Below are positions 53,589-64,000 of a DNA stretch of 64,000 nucleotides, piece by piece. A program made the position numbers and the translations under genes. The number at the start of each line of letters is the position of its first letter. Position 1 is the stretch's first letter. The stretch is from contig NZ_OESS01000002.1 in assembly GCF_900240285.1 (NCBI RefSeq), forward strand, positions 1,178,001 to 1,242,000, given 5' to 3'. Source of the stretch: Halobacillus sp. Marseille-P3879 (lineage in GTDB: Bacteria; Bacillota; Bacilli; Bacillales; Halobacillaceae). A model generated the notes under the pieces. The model saw only the letters and a program-made list of their open reading frames with translations, did not search any database and had not been told where the DNA came from.

Positions 53589-54527
53589 TTAGTTTAATAC
53601 ATTTAAAACACTTTTAACAGATTCAGCTGATTGGTCAAGCTGATTTTTCTCTTCTTCCGTTAAGTCCAGTTCGATGATTTCCTCAATACCATTACCGCCC
53701 AGGATGGTCGGCACGCCTAAGTAAATACCTTCATACCCGTATTCACCTTCAAGATAAGCGATAGCCGGAAGAATACGGCGCTGGTCTTTAAGGATGGCTT
53801 CTGCCATTTGTGTCAGGGACGCAGCAGGTGCATAATAGGCACTTCCATTTCCAAGCAGTCCTACAATTTCTCCTCCGCCTGTCCGGGTGCGCTGAACGAT
53901 TTCATCCAGGCGTTCTTTAGAAATGAGCTTCTCAAGCGGGATACCGCCTGCAAAGGAATAACGAACCAACGGGACCATATCATCACCGTGACCACCCAGA
54001 ACGAAGCCAGTTACGTCTTTAACGGAAACATTAAGCTCTTCAGCAACAAACGTACGGAAACGCGCCGTATCAAGGACGCCGGACTGACCGATGACACGAT
54101 TTTTAGGAAGCCCGGCTTCCTGGAACACAGAATAAGTCATGGCATCAACAGGATTCGTCAGAACCACAATGTAGCAATCAGGAGAGTATTTAACGATCTC
54201 TTTAGTAACACTCTTCATAATTTTTGAATTTGTATTTACTAAATCATCACGGCTCATTCCAGGTTTTCTAGCGATCCCAGCTGTAATGATTACAAGATCT
54301 GAGCCTTCTGTATCTTCGTACTTAGCTGTGCCTGACAACTTAGCATCAAAACCTTGTACCGGGCTGGCTTCAAGCATATCCAACGCCTTGCCTTTAGTGG
54401 GATCCTCCATATCAGGAATATCGACAAGTACTACATCTCCAAGTTCCTTTTGGGCCAACATCAAAGCAGTTGTAGCGCCGGTGAAGCCACTACCAATAAC
54501 TGAAATTTTATTTCTTCTGATTGCCAT
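53589..54527 (-). CDS. mdh: Malate dehydrogenase
   Basis: NAD-dependent oxidation of malate to oxaloacetate in the TCA cycle. The 312-residue LDH-like MDH has the Rossmann motif [14 protein letters not shown] (about 8-21), DIPDMEDP after strand 2 (NAD preference), substrate arginines in [10 protein letters not shown] and VLTNPVD, and the catalytic histidine in [10 protein letters not shown] (about 179-188). It follows icd by 14 bases and ends the citZ-icd-mdh group, as in B. subtilis. Confidence 0.97.
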   Translation of the reverse strand: MAIRRNKISVIGSGFTGATTALMLAQKELGDVVLVDIPDMEDPTKGKALDMLEASPVQGFDAKLSGTAKYEDTEGSDLVIITAGIARKPGMSRDDLVNTNSKIMKSVTKEIVKYSPDCYIVVLTNPVDAMTYSVFQEAGLPKNRVIGQSGVLDTARFRTFVAEELNVSVKDVTGFVLGGHGDDMVPLVRYSFAGGIPLEKLISKERLDEIVQRTRTGGGEIVGLLGNGSAYYAPAASLTQMAEAILKDQRRILPAIAYLEGEYGYEGIYLGVPTILGGNGIEEIIELDLTEEEKNQLDQSAESVKSVLNVLN

Positions 54528-54541
54528 AATGATCCCCTTTC

Positions 54542-55816
54542 TTAGTCCATGTTTTTGATTAGAGCGTCACCAAATTCTGAACATTTCACTTCTGTAGCAC
54601 CATCCATCATGCGTGCAAAGTCATACGTTACTACTTTGCTGCCAATCGTTTTATCCATTGATTGAGAAATAAGCTGAGCTGCTTCTCTCCAGCCAAGGTG
54701 TTCAAGCATTAGGACTCCGGACAAGATTACAGAAGACGGGTTAACCTTATCTAAGCCTGCATATTTAGGTGCAGTACCGTGAGTAGCTTCGAAAATTGCA
54801 TGTCCTGTTTCAAAGTTAATGTTCGCACCTGGAGCAATTCCAATTCCACCTACCTGTGCGGCTAGTGCGTCGGAGATATAATCTCCATTCAGGTTCATAG
54901 TCGCAACGACATCAAACTCTTTCGGACGAGTGAGGATTTGCTGTAGAAAAATATCAGCAATCGCATCCTTCACAATGATCTTGCCTTCCGCTTCTGCTTT
55001 ATCCTGCGCAGCATTAGCAGCATCTTTTCCTTCTTTTTCTACGATGCGGTCATACTCAGCCCATGTGAATACTTTGTCAGCATATTCTTGTTCTGCCACT
55101 TCATATCCCCAGTTCTTAAAGGATCCTTCAGTGAATTTCATAATGTTTCCTTTGTGCACGAGCGTCACGTTTCTGCGGCCTTCATTTAACGCATAATCAA
55201 TTGCCGCACGTACTAGACGTTTTGTACCCTCTTCAGAAACTGGCTTGATACCGATTCCAGAAGTTTCAGGGAAACGAATGTTATGTACACCCATCTCATT
55301 TTGAAGAAAATCAATTACTTTTTTCACTTCAGGTGTACCTTGCTGCCATTCAATACCCGCATAAATATCTTCAGTATTCTCACGGAAGATAGCCATGTCA
55401 GTATCTTCAGGACGTTTAACAGGTGAAGGAACACCTTCAAAGTAACGGACGGGACGCAGGCAGGTGAACAAGTCAAGTTCCTGGCGAAGAGCAACGTTTA
55501 GTGAACGGATACCTCCCCCAATTGGAGTTGTCAAAGGACCTTTAATCGCTATTTTATAGTCTCTAATTGTGTCCAGTGTCTCGCCTGGAAGCCATTCGCC
55601 TGTTTGGTCATATGCTTTCTGACCTGCGAGTACTTCCTTCCACTCGATGGATTTCTCGCCACTATAAGCTTTATCTACTGCCGCTTCGATAACACGGCTG
55701 GCTGCAGCCCAAATGTCCGGTCCAATACCGTCTCCCTCAATGTATGGAACGATCGGGCGGTCAGGTACATTTAAATTACCATTTTGTTCTACTGAGATTT
55801 TTTGAGATTGTGTCAA
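54542..55816 (-). CDS. icd: Isocitrate dehydrogenase (NADP)
   Basis: Oxidative decarboxylation of isocitrate to 2-oxoglutarate. The 424-residue protein has [13 protein letters not shown] (about 24-36), the substrate loop [18 protein letters not shown] (about 102-119), metal-binding [14 protein letters not shown] (about 303-316) and [15 protein letters not shown] (about 339-353), where lysine and tyrosine positions fit NADP use. The start is TTG at 55816 with TAGGAGGG before it; the longer frame from 55843 has no site. Confidence 0.96.
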   Translation of the reverse strand: MTQSQKISVEQNGNLNVPDRPIVPYIEGDGIGPDIWAAASRVIEAAVDKAYSGEKSIEWKEVLAGQKAYDQTGEWLPGETLDTIRDYKIAIKGPLTTPIGGGIRSLNVALRQELDLFTCLRPVRYFEGVPSPVKRPEDTDMAIFRENTEDIYAGIEWQQGTPEVKKVIDFLQNEMGVHNIRFPETSGIGIKPVSEEGTKRLVRAAIDYALNEGRRNVTLVHKGNIMKFTEGSFKNWGYEVAEQEYADKVFTWAEYDRIVEKEGKDAANAAQDKAEAEGKIIVKDAIADIFLQQILTRPKEFDVVATMNLNGDYISDALAAQVGGIGIAPGANINFETGHAIFEATHGTAPKYAGLDKVNPSSVILSGVLMLEHLGWREAAQLISQSMDKTIGSKVVTYDFARMMDGATEVKCSEFGDALIKNMD

Positions 55817-55914
55817 AGTAAACCCTCCTAAGAATAGTTGCAAGATTAAACTGGGATATTATCTCCCTCTTCATCATACGTTAAATTAATCACAATAAAA
55901 AGCGTAGTATTAAA

Positions 55915-57030
55915 TCAGCGCTCTTCTATTGGCTTGTACGTCTGCCCTTTTGGCCCTACGTACTCTGCCCGCGGACGAATGAGACGATTATCCGCATACT
56001 GCTCTAAAATATGTGCTAACCAGCCGGAAACCCTGCTGACCGCAAAGATTGGTGTGAATAAATCGTGATCAATCCCCAAGCTGTGATAAACCGATGCAGA
56101 ATAAAAGTCCACATTAGCCGGAAGACCTTTGTTTTCTTTAATATAATCCTCAATCTTAATAGACATTTCATAGTATTTAGAATGTCCGGTAAGCTCTGTT
56201 AATTCACGGGACATCCTTTTAAGGTGTTTCGCACGAGGGTCTCCGTTCCGATACACGCGGTGTCCCATGCCCATAATTTTTTCCTTGTTTTCCAGTTTCT
56301 TTTTAATCGCTGGAATCGCATTTTCTACAGAGTCAATCTCAGTCAGCATCTGCATCACTCGTTCATTCGCTCCCCCGTGTAATGGACCTTTTAAAGCTCC
56401 AATCGCAGCAGTTACTCCAGAATAAACATCAGATAGAGTAGCCACACATACGCGGGCCGTAAATGTTGAAGCATTTAACTCGTGATCTGCGTGCAGAACA
56501 AGAGCCTTATTCATTGCTTCCACTTCTACATCCTCAGGCTCTTTATTATTTAACATATATAAAAAGTTTGCAGCAAAGCTCAAATCTTTTTTAGGAGATA
56601 CAGGCTCTTGACCTTTACGTATACGGGAAAAAGCAGTAACAATAGTCGATATTTTTGCCTGAAGACGTACAGCCTTTCTCTTGTTTGCGGCTTCGTCCGT
56701 TTCATCGGCCTCAGAATCAAATAATCCAAGCATAGAAATAGCTGTACGCAGAGCAGCCATTGGATGCACTGTAGATAAATCGTATGACTTAAGGTGTGCA
56801 ATTACTTCATCTGGAATGTCCATATTTGAGACGAGCTCCTGATTAAACTCTTGAAGTTCATTTTGCGTAGGGAGCTTCTGATTCCATAATAAGTAAACCA
56901 CTTCTTCAAAACTGGAGTGGTTGGCTAAATCATCAATGTCATAACCTACATAGGTTAACTTGTCATCAATGATCGAACTAATTGTCGATTCTGTAGCTGT
57001 AATACCTTCTAATCCTTTAGTTGATGCCAT
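55915..57030 (-). CDS. citZ: Citrate synthase
   Basis: Condenses acetyl-CoA and oxaloacetate, the entry step of the TCA cycle. The 371-residue dimeric Gram-positive-type enzyme has HADHELNAST (about 184; catalytic histidine), GALKGPLHGGANERVM (about 214-229), GMGHRVYRNGDPRAKHL (about 258-274) and the catalytic aspartate region NVDFYSASVYHSLG (about 306-319). AAAGGAG precedes the ATG. It is first of citZ-icd-mdh, with a 98-base gap to icd that may carry a separate start. Confidence 0.97.
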   Translation of the reverse strand: MASTKGLEGITATESTISSIIDDKLTYVGYDIDDLANHSSFEEVVYLLWNQKLPTQNELQEFNQELVSNMDIPDEVIAHLKSYDLSTVHPMAALRTAISMLGLFDSEADETDEAANKRKAVRLQAKISTIVTAFSRIRKGQEPVSPKKDLSFAANFLYMLNNKEPEDVEVEAMNKALVLHADHELNASTFTARVCVATLSDVYSGVTAAIGALKGPLHGGANERVMQMLTEIDSVENAIPAIKKKLENKEKIMGMGHRVYRNGDPRAKHLKRMSRELTELTGHSKYYEMSIKIEDYIKENKGLPANVDFYSASVYHSLGIDHDLFTPIFAVSRVSGWLAHILEQYADNRLIRPRAEYVGPKGQTYKPIEER

Positions 57031-57103
57031 AAGATCTCTCCTTTTGAAATAATGCTACATTCCCTCCTGAAGTCCGAGAAAACGCTTTACTAATTCTCTT
57101 TAA

Positions 57104-57133
57104 ATTATAATAGGATTTCTTCCCCACCGACAA
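57104..57133 (-). promoter_or_regulatory. Sigma-A promoter of citZ
   Basis: TTGTCG (57133-57128), 18-bp spacer, TATAAT (57109-57104), about 74 bases before citZ. A weak cre-like sequence (AGAAAACGCTTTAC) lies in the leader. Confidence 0.65.
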
Positions 57134-57228
57134 TTATAAAGTATTCTGACTTGATTGTGAATTGAAACCGGTTAATTTCCAACATTTAATAGCAAATTTT
57201 CCTATATTTTATCAAAGGAGATCATAAG

Positions 57229-58338
57229 ATGGAGTCTTTAAATATCCAGCAGCTCGGTCGATTATCGATCGTCCTTTTGAGTTTTATATGTATTTATTTT
57301 ATTGTATTCTTTATGTGGCATTTTTTATTTCCTTTTATAGTTGCTATAACTTTTTCCTGGCTCATTCAGCCGCTGATCCGCATTCTTCATACCACGTTTA
57401 AAGTTCCTAAATCAGTCGCCGTAATAACCATTCTTATCATTAGTGTAGGCTCACTGGTTACCTTCTTCGCTGCAGCGGTAACGAAGGTCATTACATTTAT
57501 TCAGGATTTGTCAAATCAGGACTTCTCTGGTTATGTACATACAATTAATGTATTTCATAATCAATTTATCAGCTGGATTGATTTTGCTTTAACCTATGTG
57601 AAAGATTGGATCGGTACATTTAATCCTTCTTTTAACTCTTCTTTATATAGTTATTTAGAAGAGATTAAGCAACGGCTTGTCCAGTTCGGTATTGAGCAGT
57701 TACACGCTATTCTGCAAATGGTAAGCGGTTTACTTACTAACCTGCCAAGTATGCTGATTGCAGGAGGATTTATCCTTATTTCAACTTTTTTCATTAGTAA
57801 GGACTGGGACCAAATTCAGTCTATTTTTCATGACTATTTTTCCAGCAGACTGCGTTCACCTATTAAAACGATTGCCACTAATTTTAAAGCAACACTAAAA
57901 CAGTTGCTAAAAGCCCAGCTTATTTTAATGACGATAACGATGGTTATTGTTTTCATTGGAATGCTTATTGTAAAACATCCTCACCCTTTCTTAATTACAC
58001 TTCTTGCAGGAATCATTGACTTCATCCCATATATTGGGACAGGGGTGATTTTTCTCCCATGGATAACATACGCATTTTTTACGGACCAGTTTGGTATGAC
58101 TATTCAACTTTCCTGTATCTATATGACGGTTGTAGTGTGCCGTCAATTGTTCGAACCAAAAGTATTAGCCTCTCACTTTGGTATTCATCCTTTATTACTA
58201 TTGATGGGACTTTTTATAGGGTTTCAAATCTGGGGAGGAGTGGCCATTATTATTACCCCCATTATTATCGCCTTTTTCAAAGCGATGCATTCCTCCGGAG
58301 TACCCTCCCAGCTCTGGGAATATATTTTAGGAAAATAG
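57229..58338 (+). CDS. ytvI: YtvI, sporulation AI-2E-family membrane protein
   Basis: A 369-residue integral membrane protein of the AI-2E exporter/PerM superfamily with about seven to eight helices (for example about 13-35, 37-50, 63-85, 165-187, 227-250, 255-290 and 320-350). The family motif is GIIDFIPYIGTGVIFLPW (about 261-278). YtvI homologues are found in spore formers and called sporulation integral membrane proteins; the substrate is unknown. AAAGGAG precedes the ATG. It is on the plus strand between citZ and fxsA, as in B. subtilis. Confidence 0.9.
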   Translation: MESLNIQQLGRLSIVLLSFICIYFIVFFMWHFLFPFIVAITFSWLIQPLIRILHTTFKVPKSVAVITILIISVGSLVTFFAAAVTKVITFIQDLSNQDFSGYVHTINVFHNQFISWIDFALTYVKDWIGTFNPSFNSSLYSYLEEIKQRLVQFGIEQLHAILQMVSGLLTNLPSMLIAGGFILISTFFISKDWDQIQSIFHDYFSSRLRSPIKTIATNFKATLKQLLKAQLILMTITMVIVFIGMLIVKHPHPFLITLLAGIIDFIPYIGTGVIFLPWITYAFFTDQFGMTIQLSCIYMTVVVCRQLFEPKVLASHFGIHPLLLLMGLFIGFQIWGGVAIIITPIIIAFFKAMHSSGVPSQLWEYILGK

Positions 58339-58378
58339 CTGCGGCGGTTTTCACCTTTAAATTCTCACCAATACATAA

Positions 58379-58418
58379 AAAAAGGAGGACCGGTTATTGT
58401 AGAACCAGACTCCTTTTC
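58379..58418 (-). terminator. Terminator after fxsA
   Basis: AGGAG/CTCCT and GGTT/AACC pair with small mismatches, followed by TTTTTTT on the minus strand. It also lies just after ytvI on the other strand. Confidence 0.75.
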
Positions 58419-58422
58419 CTGA

Positions 58423-58815
58423 TCAGCGTCTATAAATTGTGATCGTATTGCGATCCATAAGTTTATTAATCAAGCGCCGCAGCGCTGCCTTCATTGGTGC
58501 CCTCGTAGTTGGAATAAGCAATAAGAACCCTGCGGCATCAGTGATAAATCCAGGAGTTAACAGAACTGCACCCCCAACTAACACGCAGGCACCATCTAGT
58601 AAAGCATCACCTGGCAATTCATGGTGAGCCATTGAATTCTGCACTTTGCGCAATGTCTCCAAACCTTGCTGCTTAGCTAACCAGGCCCCTAATACTCCAG
58701 TAAATATAATAAGCAGTATGACCCACCATGGACCCACTAAATTTCCGGCCCAGATTAATAACCCGATCTCTAAAGCTGGTACAATTAGAATAAACAACAA
58801 TAACCAGCGAAACAT
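58423..58815 (-). CDS. fxsA: FxsA-family membrane protein (YtwI)
   Basis: A 130-residue membrane protein of the FxsA family with about three helices (about 2-20, 25-45 and 68-98) and the typical LEIGLLIWAGNLVGPWW and DALLDGACVLVGGAVLLTPGFITD (about 70-93) segments. In E. coli FxsA affects F-plasmid exclusion of phage T7; the native role is unknown. The ATG at 58815 follows AAGGGAG. It follows pyk, as ytwI does in B. subtilis. Confidence 0.9.
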   Translation of the reverse strand: MFRWLLLFILIVPALEIGLLIWAGNLVGPWWVILLIIFTGVLGAWLAKQQGLETLRKVQNSMAHHELPGDALLDGACVLVGGAVLLTPGFITDAAGFLLLIPTTRAPMKAALRRLINKLMDRNTITIYRR

Positions 58816-58872
58816 ATGATCTCCCTTTCTTAACCATTTCATCTATTATATCGAATATAACATGAACAAGCG

Positions 58873-58900
58873 AAAAAAAGACAGAGAGAACCTCTCTGCC
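58873..58900 (-). terminator. Terminator after pyk
   Basis: GGCAGAGAG pairs with CTCTCTGTC around a 3-base loop, followed by TTTTTTT on the minus strand. Confidence 0.9.
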
Positions 58901-58913
58901 TTTACTTCACGAC

Positions 58914-60677
58914 TTATAGGACGCTTGCGTGCCCTTCGTATATATCACCACGTGTACTGTCCATAGTGAGATCAGATCCGTCTTTTATCTTGTCCAGTGC
59001 ATCTTCTACTCCGACGATCACCGGGATCCCAAGACTTAAACCAACCACAGCTGCGTGGGAAGTTAAACCGCCTTCCTGAGTAATAATTCCTCCAGCTTTT
59101 TCAACGGCAGTCATCATATCACGGTCTGTACTATAGGTTACTAAAATATTTCCTTCTTCTACACGATCAATTGCATCCTGGGCATTTTTGGCTACGACCA
59201 CACGCCCGTAAGCACTTTTACGTCCTACTCCCTGACCTTTTAGTAAGACATCGCCGATCACATGAACTTTCATAAGGTTCGTTGTACCGCTCTCACCAAC
59301 CGGTACTCCTCCTGTAATTATAACTCGGTCTCCTCGAGTCACTATACCTGAAGCCAGTCCACGGTCAACGGCTACATCGAGCATATCATCAGTAGACTCG
59401 GATTGAGGTCCCATAACGGCATATACCCCCCATACAAGCGACAGCTTGCGATTTACCCGCTCACTGGAAGTAATCGCTACTATTGGAGCCTGAGGGCGAT
59501 ATTTCGAAATCATTCGAGCCGTATGTCCGCTTTCAGTAGGTGTAACCACTGCATTAACTTTTAAGTTAATCGCTGTATGGGTTACAGACTGGCTGATCGC
59601 ATCCGTAATCGTCATATCACTATGTTTTGAACGTTCATCTAAGATAGCTTTATAGTTTAAGCCTGTTTCTGTTTTTGTAGCAATATTTGACATCGTTTGT
59701 ACCGCTTCGCGAGGATAATCGCCAGCAGCAGTTTCTCCAGAAAGCATAATAGCATCAGTACCGTCAAAAATCGCATTTGCCACATCAGACGCTTCCGCAC
59801 GTGTTGGACGAGGGTTACGCTGCATAGAGTCAAGCATTTGAGTAGCTGTAATTACAGGCTTTCCTACTCTGTTACATTTTTTAATTAATTTCTTCTGTAC
59901 AAGCGGAACATCTTCCGGCGGAATTTCAACTCCAAGGTCCCCACGTGCCACCATCAGTCCATCACTTACTTCAAGAATGTCATCTATATTGTCGACACCC
60001 TCCTGATTTTCAATTTTAGGGATGATTTGAATATGGCTGGCGTTGTGTTGTTCAAGCAATTCTTTAATTTCCAGCACATCTGAAGCACGACGGACGAAAG
60101 AAGCTGCAATAAAGTCTACATCCTGTTCTATTCCAAATTCAATATCCCTAGCATCTTTTTCAGTAATGCCCGGCAGATTCACACTGACGTTTGGCACGTT
60201 GACACCTTTTTTGTTTTTTAAGAGTCCATTATTTAATATGGTGGTTTTTATCTCATTTTGATCTTTTAATACTTCTTCTACTTTCAATTCAACTAAACCA
60301 TCGTCCAGAAGAATTTTCGAACCTGTATGCACATCGTTAATAAGACCCGGGTAAGTCACAGAGAAACGTTCAGCAGTTCCTTCAATCTCTTCCATCGTTA
60401 CATAAGCAGTATTTCCTTTTTCTAAATATGCTTCACCATCTTTTAGGGAACCTGTACGGATTTCAGGCCCTTTGGTATCTAGTAAAATCGCTACGGTCTG
60501 CCCGGTTACCGAGGCAGCTTCACGAATATTTCTTATCCGGGCTCCGTGTTCGTCAAAATCTCCGTGGGAGAAATTAAGACGTGCGACATTCATACCTGAG
60601 TTAATGAGATCTGTTAAAATTTCAACAGACTCGGATGCAGGACCAATCGTACTTACAATTTTTGTTTTTCTAATCAT
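58914..60677 (-). CDS. pyk: Pyruvate kinase with C-terminal PEP-utilising domain
   Basis: Makes pyruvate and ATP from phosphoenolpyruvate. The 587-residue protein has the catalytic TIM barrel and B domain (about 1-350) with [12 protein letters not shown] (about 34), [14 protein letters not shown] (about 217-230) and the GETAAGDYP loop (about 316). The allosteric C domain spans about 355-475. Unlike the E. coli enzyme it has the Bacillus-type extra domain (about 480-587), marked by [21 protein letters not shown], homologous to the phosphohistidine domain of PEP synthase but with no proven phosphotransfer. Confidence 0.97.
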   Translation of the reverse strand: MIRKTKIVSTIGPASESVEILTDLINSGMNVARLNFSHGDFDEHGARIRNIREAASVTGQTVAILLDTKGPEIRTGSLKDGEAYLEKGNTAYVTMEEIEGTAERFSVTYPGLINDVHTGSKILLDDGLVELKVEEVLKDQNEIKTTILNNGLLKNKKGVNVPNVSVNLPGITEKDARDIEFGIEQDVDFIAASFVRRASDVLEIKELLEQHNASHIQIIPKIENQEGVDNIDDILEVSDGLMVARGDLGVEIPPEDVPLVQKKLIKKCNRVGKPVITATQMLDSMQRNPRPTRAEASDVANAIFDGTDAIMLSGETAAGDYPREAVQTMSNIATKTETGLNYKAILDERSKHSDMTITDAISQSVTHTAINLKVNAVVTPTESGHTARMISKYRPQAPIVAITSSERVNRKLSLVWGVYAVMGPQSESTDDMLDVAVDRGLASGIVTRGDRVIITGGVPVGESGTTNLMKVHVIGDVLLKGQGVGRKSAYGRVVVAKNAQDAIDRVEEGNILVTYSTDRDMMTAVEKAGGIITQEGGLTSHAAVVGLSLGIPVIVGVEDALDKIKDGSDLTMDSTRGDIYEGHASVL

Positions 60678-60714
60678 AGATATTTCCTCCTCAAAAGCCT
60701 TGTTAACAAAAAAA

Positions 60715-61680
<966 letters not shown>

Positions 61681-61785
61681 TCACCTCAAAAAATTAAAAT
61701 GTTCCTTTTTAATCTGTGTGCCCAAATACTAACGAAATCAAACCAATACGATTTTTATGAAAGCGCGCCCATTCCCATAAGATGA

Positions 61786-61816
61786 CAAAAGCCGCACATT
61801 CTGATAGTGCGACTTT
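61786..61816 (-). terminator. Terminator after accA
   Basis: AAAGTCGCAC pairs with GTGCGGCTTT (one mismatch) and is followed by TG on the minus strand with few further T. It lies 38 bases after accA. Confidence 0.65.
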
Positions 61817-61853
61817 CTTGCAAAAGGACGACCTATTCATTTTCCGAGTCTAA

Positions 61854-62816
61854 TTATATATTAAGTTCGGTGTAATCGCCAATTTTTTTATATTTGTCGA
61901 ACCGTTCTTCTAAAAGTATCTCTTTATCTTTATTTATCAATTCAGCTAACGCCTTTTGTATAACTTCTTCTATTCGTCGGGCCTGGCTTTCAATATTACG
62001 ATGTGCCCCGCCTCTGATTTCAGGAACCACATCATCAATTACATTTAATTCTTTTAAATCCTGAGCGGTGATCTTCATCGTCTCTGCTGCTTTTTGAGCT
62101 AGATTAGAGTCTTTCCATAAGAGAGCAGCTGCCCCTTCAGGAGAAATAACCGAATAGGTGGAGTTCTCCAGCATAAAAATCCGGTCTCCTATCCCTAACC
62201 CTAAGGCTCCGCCGCTTCCCCCTTCACCAATAACGATACAGATAACAGGCACCGTCAGACCAGACATTTCTACCAGGTTTCTGGCTATCGCTTCACTTTG
62301 ACCCCGTTCTTCGGCCGCACGTCCAGGATAAGCACCTTTCGTATCAATGAACGTAATAACAGGTCGATTAAATTTCTCAGCCTGTTTCATTAACCGTAAT
62401 GCTTTCCGGTAACCTTCCGGGTGAGGCATTCCAAAATTTCGTTTAATATTTTCTTTTGTATCCTTACCTCGTTGATGACCGATAACCGTCACCGGCTGAT
62501 CATTAAATTTAGCGATTCCCGACACGATTGCTTCATCATTTCCAAACAAGCGGTCTCCGTGGAGCTCAAGAAAATCACTAAACAAATGTTCAATATAATC
62601 TAAAGTAGTCGGACGTTCAGGGTGTCTTGCCATTTGGACCCGATCCCAGGGAGCCATTCGGTCGTAAACATCTTTTTCCAGGTTTTCCAACCTTTTTTCT
62701 AAGGTGGCAATCTCTTCACTCAAATCCATTTCGCTTTCCTCGGTCAGCCTCTTTAATTCCGTGATTTTATCCCGAAGCTCAATTACCGGTTTCTCAAAAT
62801 CCAATACGTGCTTCAT
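61854..62816 (-). CDS. accA: Acetyl-CoA carboxylase carboxyltransferase alpha subunit
   Basis: With AccD it moves the carboxyl group from biotin to acetyl-CoA, making malonyl-CoA for fatty acid synthesis. The 320-residue protein has an N-terminal coiled coil (about 10-50), [14 protein letters not shown]-type [17 protein letters not shown] (about 82-98), GHQRGKDT (about 116) and the oxyanion segment [20 protein letters not shown] (about 202-221). Its start overlaps the accD end by 4 bases, so the two are coupled. Confidence 0.97.
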   Translation of the reverse strand: MKHVLDFEKPVIELRDKITELKRLTEESEMDLSEEIATLEKRLENLEKDVYDRMAPWDRVQMARHPERPTTLDYIEHLFSDFLELHGDRLFGNDEAIVSGIAKFNDQPVTVIGHQRGKDTKENIKRNFGMPHPEGYRKALRLMKQAEKFNRPVITFIDTKGAYPGRAAEERGQSEAIARNLVEMSGLTVPVICIVIGEGGSGGALGLGIGDRIFMLENSTYSVISPEGAAALLWKDSNLAQKAAETMKITAQDLKELNVIDDVVPEIRGGAHRNIESQARRIEEVIQKALAELINKDKEILLEERFDKYKKIGDYTELNI

Positions 62817-63670
62817 TGCTGCTCCTCCTTACGATGAATATCCAGAACAGTGGAAAGGGTCTCCTTCATCTCATGACGATGAACTACACGGTCTAATTGT
62901 CCATGTTCTAAAAGAAACTCTGCAGTTTGGAAATCCTCGGGAAGTTTTTCACGAATCGTCTGTTCAATAATCCGGCGTCCAGCAAAACCAATTAATGCTC
63001 CTGGTTCTGCAAAATTGTAGTCTCCGACGGAAGCAAAGCTTGCTGACACACCCCCAGTGGTCGGGTGGGTCATAACAGAGATAAATAAACCGCCATCTTC
63101 ATGAAGACGCCGCAAAGCTACAGATGTCTTGCCCATCTGCATCAAGCTTAAGACACCTTCCTGCATCCTTGCTCCTCCTGAAGCCGTAAATATAATGAAT
63201 GGAAGACCGGCTTTTCTGGCATTCTCTATGGCGTTCGTAATTTTTTCACCTACTACTGAACCCATACTCCCCATGCGGAAACGGGAATCCATAACAGCTA
63301 TAGCTGTTTCATTTCCATTTAAATAAGCCTTTCCAGTAATTACAGCTTCATTTAAAGCTGATTTCACACGATCCTTTTCCAACTTTTCCTCATAGTCAGG
63401 AAATTCCAGTGGATTAGTTGAGGTCATATTCTTGTCCCATTCTTCGAAAGAGTGGTCATCAAATAAATGCTCAATCCGCTCAAAAGCATTTAAGCTGTGA
63501 TGATGGTCACAATGAGGACAAACGTTCATGTTTCGAATAAGTTCTTTTCTATAGAAAATCTTTTGGCAGCTAGGGCATTTCTGCATAAGCCCTTCAGGCA
63601 CATCCTGTTTTGCCTCTTGACTAGGTATGGATGCATATCGTTTTTTCTTGCTGAAAAAATCTCTTAGCAA
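62813..63670 (-). CDS. accD: Acetyl-CoA carboxylase carboxyltransferase beta subunit
   Basis: Partner of AccA in the carboxyltransferase. The 285-residue protein has an N-terminal zinc ribbon with CPSCQKIFY and CPHCDHH (about 32-57), and the crotonase-like core with [21 protein letters not shown] (about 155-175) and [19 protein letters not shown] (about 190-208). In B. subtilis the acc genes respond to lipid-synthesis demand; I see no FapR-type operator upstream. AAAGGAGG precedes the ATG. Confidence 0.97.
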   Translation of the reverse strand: MLRDFFSKKKRYASIPSQEAKQDVPEGLMQKCPSCQKIFYRKELIRNMNVCPHCDHHHSLNAFERIEHLFDDHSFEEWDKNMTSTNPLEFPDYEEKLEKDRVKSALNEAVITGKAYLNGNETAIAVMDSRFRMGSMGSVVGEKITNAIENARKAGLPFIIFTASGGARMQEGVLSLMQMGKTSVALRRLHEDGGLFISVMTHPTTGGVSASFASVGDYNFAEPGALIGFAGRRIIEQTIREKLPEDFQTAEFLLEHGQLDRVVHRHEMKETLSTVLDIHRKEEQQ

Positions 63671-63761
63671 GGCAATTCCTCCTTTAGGACAAGGGTCGTT
63701 TCTATGTTATAATACATAAATTCTCCTGCGGTTGATAACGAAAGCTGTCGATTTTTATGTT

Positions 63762-64000
63762 CTAACAGCTTGTTTCATCTATAGTGAACAAAGAGTAAAC
63801 CTTCTCTTTGGATTGATCGGCCAGAGCTTCATATAACCATGTATACCATTTCGTTGAATACGTAATATCATGTACCGTATGAGTAAATCCGCAAATAAAC
63901 TGCCACATCGATAATAGCAGGGGATGGCAGGATTGTTCAAATAAGTATGTGAATAAGTGCTGATGAGCTTCAGGATTACATTCGGTTGGAAGTAAGATTT
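63762..64000 (-). CDS. 3' end of an unidentified gene, cut by the window edge
   Basis: A minus-strand frame is open from the right edge to a TAG at 63764-63762 (78 codons, no start in view). The visible part is rich in aromatic and histidine residues (for example MWQFICGFTHTVHDI and KWYTWLYEAL) and looks like a mostly helical protein end. In some Bacillus genomes a GntR/FadR-type regulator sits upstream of accD, and the helical character would fit its C-terminal domain, but I cannot identify it. The stop lies 92 bases before accD; the gap contains no clear terminator. Confidence 0.5.
   Translation of the reverse strand, partial: ILLPTECNPEAHQHLFTYLFEQSCHPLLLSMWQFICGFTHTVHDITYSTKWYTWLYEALADQSKEKVYSLFTIDETSC

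Noticed and set aside
57080-57100. cre-like AGAAAACGCTTTAC in the citZ leader
   Set aside because: Only 11 of 14 positions match, with the conserved 3' CA missing; too weak to list as a site.

Overview
The window is chromosomal core DNA from a spore-forming member of the Bacillaceae. Spore genes (gerE, gerM, sspI, ytxC, ytvI, ytaF) and a gene order that closely follows the Bacillus subtilis rph-gerE-sdh-uvrC-etf-mutS2-pheST-infC-thrS-dnaI-gapB-polA-phoPR-citZ-pyk-acc stretch support this. Several proteins have acidic surfaces or linkers (for example the GerM linker), which would fit a moderately halophilic genus such as Halobacillus, but the genus call is inference. Nearly all genes lie on the minus strand; the plus-strand exceptions are yslB, rnhC, sspI, ysdB and ytvI. 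I see no insertion sequence, prophage, CRISPR array or plasmid-type gene.

Layout, left to right. 1-660: a minus-strand stable-RNA operon with a strong promoter, an unusual tRNA-Gly-like RNA, tRNA-Gly(TCC), tRNA-Arg(TCT) and a terminator. 640-5500: ysnB, rdgB, rph, gerM, racE-type murI, ysmB and gerE with a sigma-K-type promoter. 5591-8621: a two-gene ComP/ComA-like quorum-sensing type two-component system with its own promoter, sitting where B. subtilis has gerE next to sdhB, and lacking comQ and comX. 8635-20110: sdhCAB, yslB, uvrC, trxA, and the lcfA-fadR-fadB-etfB-etfA fatty-acid degradation operon with a FadR operator. 20141-26900: zapA, yshB, polX, mutS2, yshE, a newly seen 26-codon membrane peptide gene, and divergent rnhC. 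26897-31424: pheST with a T-box, and an rRNA methyltransferase. 31461-35110: sspI, M42 peptidase, dimeric dUTPase, ysdB, a TVP38-family protein, ysdA.

35136-45000: infC-rpmI-rplT with an L20-type leader (infC starts at ATT), thrS with a T-box, ytxC, dnaI-dnaB-nrdR (replication initiation and dNTP control), an unknown gene, speD, and gapB with two CcpN-type operators. 45147-57133: coaE, ytaF, mutM, polA, phoPR, a hotdog-fold protein that lacks the usual hydratase histidine, then mdh, icd and citZ. 57229-64000: ytvI, fxsA, pyk, pfkA, accA-accD, and the 3' end of an unidentified gene running off the right edge.

How it works together: the window holds much of central carbon flow (glycolytic pfkA-pyk, gluconeogenic gapB, citZ-icd-mdh and sdhCAB of the TCA cycle, fatty acid synthesis accAD opposed by fatty acid degradation under FadR). 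It also holds DNA replication and repair genes (dnaB, dnaI, polA, mutM, uvrC, mutS2, polX, rnhC), translation genes under RNA-based attenuation (T-boxes and L20 leader), and sporulation or germination genes. Starts were moved downstream or to GTG, TTG or ATT where the ribosome binding site clearly decides; these cases are stated per gene.
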